A DNA stretch of 13,877 bases from NCBI GenBank assembly GCA_934351925.1, contig CAKRJT010000047.1, positions 1 through 13,877 on the forward strand, read 5' to 3'. The translations under genes were made by a program, and so were the position numbers. This document shows positions 6,639 through 11,717 of the stretch, one piece after another. Under the pieces are notes generated by a model. It was given only the letters and a program-made list of their open reading frames with translations. It did no database searches and was not told the origin of the DNA. Origin of the DNA: an uncultured Lachnospiraceae bacterium (GTDB lineage: Bacteria; Bacillota; Clostridia; Lachnospirales; Lachnospiraceae). Position 1 is the first letter of the stretch; each line of letters starts with the position of its first letter.

Positions 6639-6668
6639 TCCTCATTTCCGAGCGATTTATCGCGAGGA
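6639..6668 (-). promoter_or_regulatory. Possible Shine-Dalgarno-hiding helix before surE
   Basis: On the message, UCCUC (6664-6668) is the exact complement of the GAGGA ribosome binding site of surE (6639-6643). Between them GCGAU and AUCGC can also pair. The fold would hide the ribosome binding site. This is a sequence-level pairing only, with no measured energy. Confidence 0.35.
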
Positions 6669-6781
6669 GGCGATGAGAAATTCGCGCAAGCGATTTCTCA
6701 TCTGTCATCAAAAGCAATTTGTTTTCGCTCAGAAACAAATTGCATGTGTGAAAAATATGCTATCAAGTTTATTTTTCACAC
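6650..6781. repeat. Cluster of three long inverted repeats upstream of surE
   Basis: Three hairpins stand in a row. Arms 6672-6681 and 6693-6702 (GATGAGAAAT) extend by CGC/GCG to a GCAA loop, with one bulged base. Arms 6714-6724 and 6733-6743 (GCAATTTGTTT) are perfect over 11 bases with an eight-base loop. Arms 6746-6757 and 6770-6781 (GTGTGAAAAATA) are perfect over 12 bases with a 12-base loop. None ends in a T tract on the minus strand, so they are not ordinary terminators. They would form the surE leader RNA if the promoter at 6827-6855 is right. Alternatively they are a dispersed palindromic repeat of this genome. Confidence 0.8.
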
Positions 6782-6826
6782 TATCCTCATTTCATTTCTG
6801 ATTTCTATTTTTACATGTTGCCGTTA

Positions 6827-6855
6827 ATTGTACAATATTTTGGGAACAAATTCAA
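6827..6855 (-). promoter_or_regulatory. Candidate promoter of the surE operon
   Basis: Minus strand TTGAAT (6850-6855), a 17-base spacer, then TACAAT (6827-6832), which is five of six with TATAAT. The start near 6820 would give a leader of about 185 bases containing the three hairpins. The rest of the gap (6782-6955) holds no supported gene. Confidence 0.5.
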
Positions 6856-6903
6856 CTAATCCAGTCAATAACTTCTCGTTCCGTCTGCTCAAAATATTCC
6901 ATC

Positions 6904-6943
6904 ATAAAAAACAGAAGCAGTTGTCGCAAATTTTGAGACAACT
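6904..6943 (-). terminator. Weak candidate terminator after the GNAT gene pair
   Basis: AGTTGTC and GACAACT (arms 6937-6943 and 6919-6925 in reading order) form a seven-base stem with an 11-base loop. TTTTTT follows only after eight further bases. It is in the right place, 13 bases after the stop at 6956, but the spacing is poor. Confidence 0.35.
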
Positions 6944-6955
6944 ATGAGGGATTTA

Positions 6956-7441
6956 TTAAAAAGCAAGCCTCATCTGGTGCCACACGGCATTTCCGTGGGT
7001 TGACTTGTCGGATACGCCCTCATCCACAAAACCGAACCCGGCATAATACGGAATCAGTTTCTGCTTGCAGGTTAATACAAGTCCCGCTCTGCCCTGAGTT
7101 CTCGCATCATTGATGGCATATCGGATTAATTCAGCCGCGTACCCGTGTCTGCGGTACTCAGGGAGCGTATTTACGCCGAATATCATTTGCCATGCCCCGT
7201 TTTCATTGTGCATGGATGCCTTTTCGTACATCTCATCCGTCAAATCGGGCTCATCCGTGACAAATCCGTCGACGAACGCAACCAGCTTATCATCATCAAA
7301 CATAAGCCAGAAATGATTGCCATAATATTTTATTCTTTCCTCAAACGATTCTCTTGCTGCGGCTTCGGCAGCAGGAAAGCATTCGGCCTCCACCGCCGAG
7401 ACGGCATCAAGGTCTTTTATTGTTGCATATTTTATTTCCAT
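6956..7441 (-). CDS. GNAT family N-acetyltransferase
   Basis: A single-domain GNAT protein of 161 residues that should transfer an acetyl group from acetyl-CoA to an amine; the substrate is unknown. Support comes from the opening MEIKYATIKDLDAVSAVE, the acidic stretch near 46-60 (WLMFDDDKLVAFVDG), and the acetyl-CoA loop RRHGYA (97-102) after the strand FGVNTLPEY. The C-terminal YYAGFGFVDEG (132-142) is the usual ending of the fold. The ATG at 7441 follows AAAGGAG at seven bases. It lies 48 bases after another acetyltransferase gene with no terminator between, so the two are likely cotranscribed. Confidence 0.88.
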   Translation of the reverse strand: MEIKYATIKDLDAVSAVEAECFPAAEAAARESFEERIKYYGNHFWLMFDDDKLVAFVDGFVTDEPDLTDEMYEKASMHNENGAWQMIFGVNTLPEYRRHGYAAELIRYAINDARTQGRAGLVLTCKQKLIPYYAGFGFVDEGVSDKSTHGNAVWHQMRLAF

Positions 7442-7489
7442 GACAGTGCTCCTTTGTCAATGATATTTGCAATCCGCTTCGCGGCCTGC

Positions 7490-8233
7490 TCACATAACCT
7501 CGTATACGATATATTCATGGTCAAATTCATAACCCAGCTTTTCAGCAAGCTGGACGGAATTTATGTTTTGTGCGTCCCAGCTAGGGTAAAGTCCCTCGTC
7601 CAGACAATTTAATATCAGTGCCGAGCAGGCTATGGTCGCAAGGTGTTTTCTTCTTTCGGCTTCAATGGTATCGACCTCAATTTCTATGCCCTCGTTGTAG
7701 CGCGTATACGATGACGCACCGGACACGATTTTTCCGTCTTTTAGGATAACCATTCCTCTGCCTAAATGCAGGTATTTTTCCCTGCTCCCGAAAGCCGACA
7801 CAAAATCCTCCGTAGCAGGGCTTTCCAGACATTGCTCGTAAATATCCGCATCTATTTTTCTCAATTCATAGCCGGCAGGCAGCTTCAGTATTTCATTTTT
7901 TAACATTGTCCTGTCAAATGCGGTTCCTTTTTTTATTGCATATCGCGTGGCTTTTTTAGCCGAAGGATAACATTCCTCTATCAACGCCGCCCACTCATTA
8001 TTCTGTGGTGTCATAATCACAAAGCCTTCGGGCTTATTCAAAACCAGCTCACGGTCAGGTACTCCCGCATAGAATCCGAAGCAGCCCACGAATGCCAATG
8101 CGGATTTCGGCTGTTCGGGATTCGTGACATAAATCTTTCCCATCACATTTTGGAGACATGAAAAAATCAATGTCTCATTCCATCCGTCAAACATTTTTTT
8201 TACTTTCGATGTTTCTTTAAGTTCGTATAACAT
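7490..8233 (-). CDS. GNAT acetyltransferase, two-part type (GNAT_acetyltran-like)
   Basis: This 247-residue protein resembles the PF12746-type acetyltransferases, where an N-terminal degenerate half precedes a C-terminal GNAT core. The N-terminal half (1-110) includes GFVIMTPQNNEW and EECYPSAKKATRYAIKKG. The C-terminal half (about 120-247) carries GMVILKDGKIVSGASSY, the EVDTIEAERRKHLAT acetyl-CoA segment (186-200), then YPSWDAQNINSVQLAEKLGY (217-236), a hallmark of this group. The ribosome binding site is AAAGGCGG. The family assignment is from motif recognition; the substrate is not known. No clear promoter stands out in the bases upstream. Confidence 0.82.
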   Translation of the reverse strand: MLYELKETSKVKKMFDGWNETLIFSCLQNVMGKIYVTNPEQPKSALAFVGCFGFYAGVPDRELVLNKPEGFVIMTPQNNEWAALIEECYPSAKKATRYAIKKGTAFDRTMLKNEILKLPAGYELRKIDADIYEQCLESPATEDFVSAFGSREKYLHLGRGMVILKDGKIVSGASSYTRYNEGIEIEVDTIEAERRKHLATIACSALILNCLDEGLYPSWDAQNINSVQLAEKLGYEFDHEYIVYEVM

Positions 8234-8329
8234 TAATGCCGCCTTTCTGCTGTTTCACATGTATTACCTGCTTTGCCATTGGTTATTCCATCAGTTCTAA
8301 GAGCAGGAAATACACAACTCCCGGTTTAT

Positions 8330-8517
8330 CTAACTCACTTTATCAAAAAAGGTAAGAGATACCTTTTTTGCAATTTCTTCCGCTATGCCGAAATCTACTG
8401 CTAAAGACATAAGATTCTTGACTTTTTTATCTTCAAATAAATCAGCTATTATAGCTTTTAGTATTTTTTATTTGATATATTTTCTCTTATCATCTGCTGA
8501 TTATCAATACTTATCAT
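8330..8517 (-). pseudogene. Small frameshifted ORF directly behind brxL
   Basis: An ATG at 8517 starts two bases after the brxL stop and is preceded by GGAG within the brxL end, as for a coupled gene. It reads MISIDNQQMIRENISNKKY and stops at TAA (8458-8460). A run of six A's precedes that stop. With one more A the frame continues KAIIADLFEDKKVKNLMSLA and on through FGIAEEIAKKVSLTFFDKVS to a TAG at 8330-8332. That would be a 62-residue protein. The downstream frame is open for about 45 codons and looks like real helical protein. So either a base was lost from the A run, or slippage in the run restores the frame. The product is not recognised. The terminator hairpin lies inside its last codons. 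Confidence 0.5.
8345..8369. terminator. Terminator closing the BREX operon
   Basis: AAAAAAGGTA / TACCTTTTTT form a perfect 10-base stem with a five-base loop, with a T6 run ending either orientation, so it could act in both directions. On the minus strand it ends the pglZ-TIR-brxL transcript about 150 bases after brxL. The remaining gap to the next gene (8234-8329) holds no further feature I can support. Confidence 0.75.
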
Positions 8518-8519
8518 AT

Positions 8520-10604
8520 CTACTCCACTCCCAGTGCCTTATATACAGCTTCTTCCGGAGAAGAATAAAATATCAGACTGAACGCTCCAACTAAGTCAGA
8601 TGGTACTGTGCCAAGGTCTGCTGCTGATGTAATCGGAAGAAGTACCTTCTTAGCTCCACTATCGAGGCACACCTGCAATGTACTTGCTAAATCTTCTACC
8701 TTAATAAGTGTTCCACCGATACTAATCTCACCAAGTGCTGCAAGACTGCTGATTGGAGGTTTGCTGAGTGCTGCCGATGAAATAGCAATCAATGTAGGAA
8801 GTGCAAGATTTCCCGTCATGCCAAGTCCCTGCATATCCTGATAATTGATGATGTAATCCTTAGTTGTTGTACTGATATTTCCAGATATCGCATTACCATT
8901 AGCCTTCAAATAATTAAATGCCGTATTGGTTGCTTCCTTTGGCTCTTTTCCTGAACCAATGCCTGTACAAGTCAGCTTTCCATTTCCCGGCATCATCTGT
9001 GTTTCCAGACGATAACAGCCTATCATTCCAGTCTTTGATTTTGATACTGTATATAAGCAGCCCGGTTTGCCCATACCTTCAGGAATCAGCTTACCACCGC
9101 CCTGCTCCGGTACGGATACAAAATGCTCATCAAAGCTGTCATTGTCTATGTAGGAGAAATTCACATCATAGAACTCCATTCCACCAATCTTCTTAAGCTG
9201 CTCTTTTACTCGCCTACGAAGCTCAAGTGAAATATTCATAATCTCTGCAACTTCATCCTTGCTGACTTCTCCATCCGGATAAATCAATTTGATAAATCCG
9301 GAAATCAGCTTACGAACAGCGATTGCATCTCTCTGGTTTAAATTATTTCCTAATTTGAAATATTTCTCTGCTATATTGCTGTAATTATCCTTACGAAGCT
9401 CACGCATGAACTCTGACAGATAATCTGTGATAAATCCATAATCATTTGTAAATGAATCCGGTCTGTACTTAGGGATCTCCCATCCCGGTATATATGCATG
9501 GAAACGGTCAAGGAAAGCAGTATCCGTACCCATTTCAGGAGGAAATGGATCAAACAGACTTGATGTCTTCTGCAAAGTCTCCACACTCTGATTGATATTA
9601 CCTACAAAGACCATAGATGCCTTTGCCTGTATCTCAGCCTTGCCACGGGAAAATGCACCTGATGCCATGTATCCCTTCATAATCTGGATACCATCTTTAT
9701 CCTTAAACTTGATACCGGCAACCTCATCAAATGCTACAACATCCCACATTCCGACAAGACCGACTGTATTGTTAGACATATTATAAAACAGATTTGCAAC
9801 TGTTGTCTGTCCACCGGCAACAAGGATACTGTTTGGAGAAATCTGCTCATATATGTATGATTTACCTGTAGAACGAGGTCCCAATTCACACATATTAAAG
9901 TTGTTCTCAACAAGTGGAATCATACGGGCAATCAATAACCATTTAGCTCTGTCAGAAAGCTTGTCCGGTTCCATACCAGTAGAACGAAGCAGAATATCCA
10001 TCCACTCTTCCTTAGTAAATGCCTTACGACCATTCTTCACTTCATCCATATCCACATGTGGCATCTGAATTGGTGTCAGCTTTCTGATCCGGATAGGCTG
10101 TGTATTCTTCTTATCTTCCTCGATGAACTCATAGTCGAGCTGAAGAATACACCAAATACCCCCACAAAGCAGACGGTCATAATCCTTCACATAGTCAGCA
10201 CTGATAGGAATATTCTTAATGCCGAGGTTAGAAAATGTTGCCTCATATCGGTCTTCCTTGGTATTAAGGACCACTGTAATCCTGTCAATAACTGTATAGC
10301 TTCCTCTCTCTCGAAGAAGTGACAATATCTTCTGTGCTTCGTCCGGGCGGACATAGTTATCTCGCAGAATACGCTTCACATTGTCTACTCCCTCATCAAT
10401 AATCTCTGGATCGTCAGAATTACAATACTGACCGAGAAGATATTCCAGCACATATACCGGAACATTTGCTCCTTCACGAATTGATTTAGTCAAGTCCTTG
10501 CGGACAATACGGCCATCATAATATTGGCGGAGCTTTTGCTTTATGATTTCTCGTCGATCATCGGTTTCACTTAAAGAATCTGACGTGGTATTAAATTCAT
10601 CCAT
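8520..10604 (-). CDS. brxL: BREX protein BrxL (AAA+ ATPase with Lon-like C-terminal domain)
   Basis: BrxL is the Lon-like AAA+ component of type I BREX phage defence and forms DNA-binding ring complexes. This copy has the expected full length of 694 residues. An N-terminal domain (1-200) precedes the ATPase, with Walker A GPRSTGKS (242-249), Walker B VVAFDE (289-294), VFVGNIN (332-338) and an arginine in FLDRFHAYIPGW (364-375). The Lon-like domain covers about 570-694, with GGTLIKVEDL around K635. Where Lon has its serine in DGPSAG, this protein reads LGMTGN, so T597 stands in the nucleophile place by my hand alignment and proteolysis is doubtful. AAAGGAG overlaps the stop codon of the preceding TIR gene and stands six bases before the ATG, so the two genes are coupled. 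Confidence 0.93.
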   Translation of the reverse strand: MDEFNTTSDSLSETDDRREIIKQKLRQYYDGRIVRKDLTKSIREGANVPVYVLEYLLGQYCNSDDPEIIDEGVDNVKRILRDNYVRPDEAQKILSLLRERGSYTVIDRITVVLNTKEDRYEATFSNLGIKNIPISADYVKDYDRLLCGGIWCILQLDYEFIEEDKKNTQPIRIRKLTPIQMPHVDMDEVKNGRKAFTKEEWMDILLRSTGMEPDKLSDRAKWLLIARMIPLVENNFNMCELGPRSTGKSYIYEQISPNSILVAGGQTTVANLFYNMSNNTVGLVGMWDVVAFDEVAGIKFKDKDGIQIMKGYMASGAFSRGKAEIQAKASMVFVGNINQSVETLQKTSSLFDPFPPEMGTDTAFLDRFHAYIPGWEIPKYRPDSFTNDYGFITDYLSEFMRELRKDNYSNIAEKYFKLGNNLNQRDAIAVRKLISGFIKLIYPDGEVSKDEVAEIMNISLELRRRVKEQLKKIGGMEFYDVNFSYIDNDSFDEHFVSVPEQGGGKLIPEGMGKPGCLYTVSKSKTGMIGCYRLETQMMPGNGKLTCTGIGSGKEPKEATNTAFNYLKANGNAISGNISTTTKDYIINYQDMQGLGMTGNLALPTLIAISSAALSKPPISSLAALGEISIGGTLIKVEDLASTLQVCLDSGAKKVLLPITSAADLGTVPSDLVGAFSLIFYSSPEEAVYKALGVE

Positions 10605-10615
10605 AATTATCTCCT

Positions 10616-11692
10616 TTATTTCCGATTTTCTTCTAACATTATATATCCAACATCTGTTAGTCCATATATCGTCTTATCTGAATTAAGTGCTTCTATATAC
10701 TCATTTTCTACCAAACTTTTTATTTGTGCTTTTATCTTTGCAATATGCCTATCATCACTATAATTATTTAACTGCACATTACCAGCTTGATAATAAACTC
10801 CCTCCAAACAACTAGATATTATCAGTCTTTTTGAATCAGAATCCTCCATATATTTCAATATTGACAATGCTTCGTCATCTATTTTATTATCAACCTTAAT
10901 ATTTAAAACACTATTAATAAATTCATTTCGCTTTCTTTCCCATCTATCTGGCTTTATCTCTTTCAATGAAAACATCGAAATAATATGTTCTTTCAATTCA
11001 CCAAGTCTAGAAATTAACTCGTATTCATCTCCATCAAGTTTAATTGCTATTTTATTAGGATTGATTACACCTCTAATATCTCTGAATTCAAATGATGGCA
11101 ATAGAATACTTAAATATTTCTTTTTCAAAATCCAAGTTGCTCCCATTTCATTTAAAGATGCTGCACTTCTATAATAATTATCAGAAAGAATAAATATCAC
11201 ATATATATCATACTCTTCAAATTGTTTTTCCAAATACTCATAAACATCTTCCCCTAATGGTATACCAAACCCTGGATAAGAAGAACAAAATAATCCATCT
11301 TCATCCAAACCCATGTCTAAAAATAAATCTACTAATTTCTCAACATATGCTTTGTCATTAGTGCTATGACTTATAAAAATTCTAGGTTTCTTACTTTCAG
11401 TAACGGTTAGTTGTATGCTATTATTATTTATGGCATTCAATCTTCCTTTCACTTCCTTAAAATATTTGTCATCTTGAATTCCATTAAATCTTTTATTCAA
11501 AATATGTATTGTATCATCAACAAATGTTTGTATTTGTTGATTAGAATTAGTTTGAAGTTCCAATAAAACTGCCGTTTTCCAATTAACAAACTCTTCTATA
11601 TCATAGATTTGCATTCCTACTCTCAAATTGCTTGGCGAATGAAATAGTTTTTCAATTTCTGGTATTACATTTATTAAATTTCTAAGATTCAT
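10616..11692 (-). CDS. TIR-domain protein encoded inside the BREX operon
   Basis: A 358-residue protein in three parts. Residues 1-95 are a helical region (IPEIEKLFHSPSN, then EEFVNWKTAVLLELQ) like the front part of several bacterial effector proteins. Residues 103-230 are a TIR domain: PRIFISHSTNDKAYVEKLV opens it, CSSYPGFGIPLGEDV follows, and SAASLNEMGATW carries E182, the place of the NAD-cleaving glutamate. Residues 265-358 look like a winged helix ending YGLTDVGYIML. Bacterial TIR proteins often destroy NAD or make signalling nucleotides from it during infection; that role is inferred here. It lies 25 bases after pglZ with GAGGTGAT as ribosome binding site, and 11 bases before brxL. Three lines sampled by hand gave 22-30% GC, against 33-38% in pglZ and brxL, which suggests later acquisition. 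Confidence 0.85.
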   Translation of the reverse strand: MNLRNLINVIPEIEKLFHSPSNLRVGMQIYDIEEFVNWKTAVLLELQTNSNQQIQTFVDDTIHILNKRFNGIQDDKYFKEVKGRLNAINNNSIQLTVTESKKPRIFISHSTNDKAYVEKLVDLFLDMGLDEDGLFCSSYPGFGIPLGEDVYEYLEKQFEEYDIYVIFILSDNYYRSAASLNEMGATWILKKKYLSILLPSFEFRDIRGVINPNKIAIKLDGDEYELISRLGELKEHIISMFSLKEIKPDRWERKRNEFINSVLNIKVDNKIDDEALSILKYMEDSDSKRLIISSCLEGVYYQAGNVQLNNYSDDRHIAKIKAQIKSLVENEYIEALNSDKTIYGLTDVGYIMLEENRK

Positions 11693-11717
11693 TTATCATC
11701 ACCTCAATTCTATCTAA

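Noticed and set aside
6634..6738. Thirty-five extra N-terminal codons for SurE
   Set aside because: The SurE fold begins at MRILVVNDDG, the ribosome binding site fits the 6633 ATG, and the extension is translated hairpin sequence.
6852..6905. Mini-ORF reading MMEYFEQTEREVIDWIS on the minus strand
   Set aside because: It looks protein-like but has no ribosome binding site and is only 17 codons. Its stop overlaps the -35 box of the surE promoter. Possibly a gene remnant; too short to support.
7470..7489. Short CCGC/GCGG hairpin between the two acetyltransferase genes as a terminator
   Set aside because: The stem has only four base pairs and no T tract follows, so it would not stop transcription.
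8385..8594. A 69-codon plus-strand open frame after brxL
   Set aside because: It overlaps the brxL end and the small minus-strand ORF, has no ribosome binding site, and its hydrophobic reading reflects AT-rich antisense codons.
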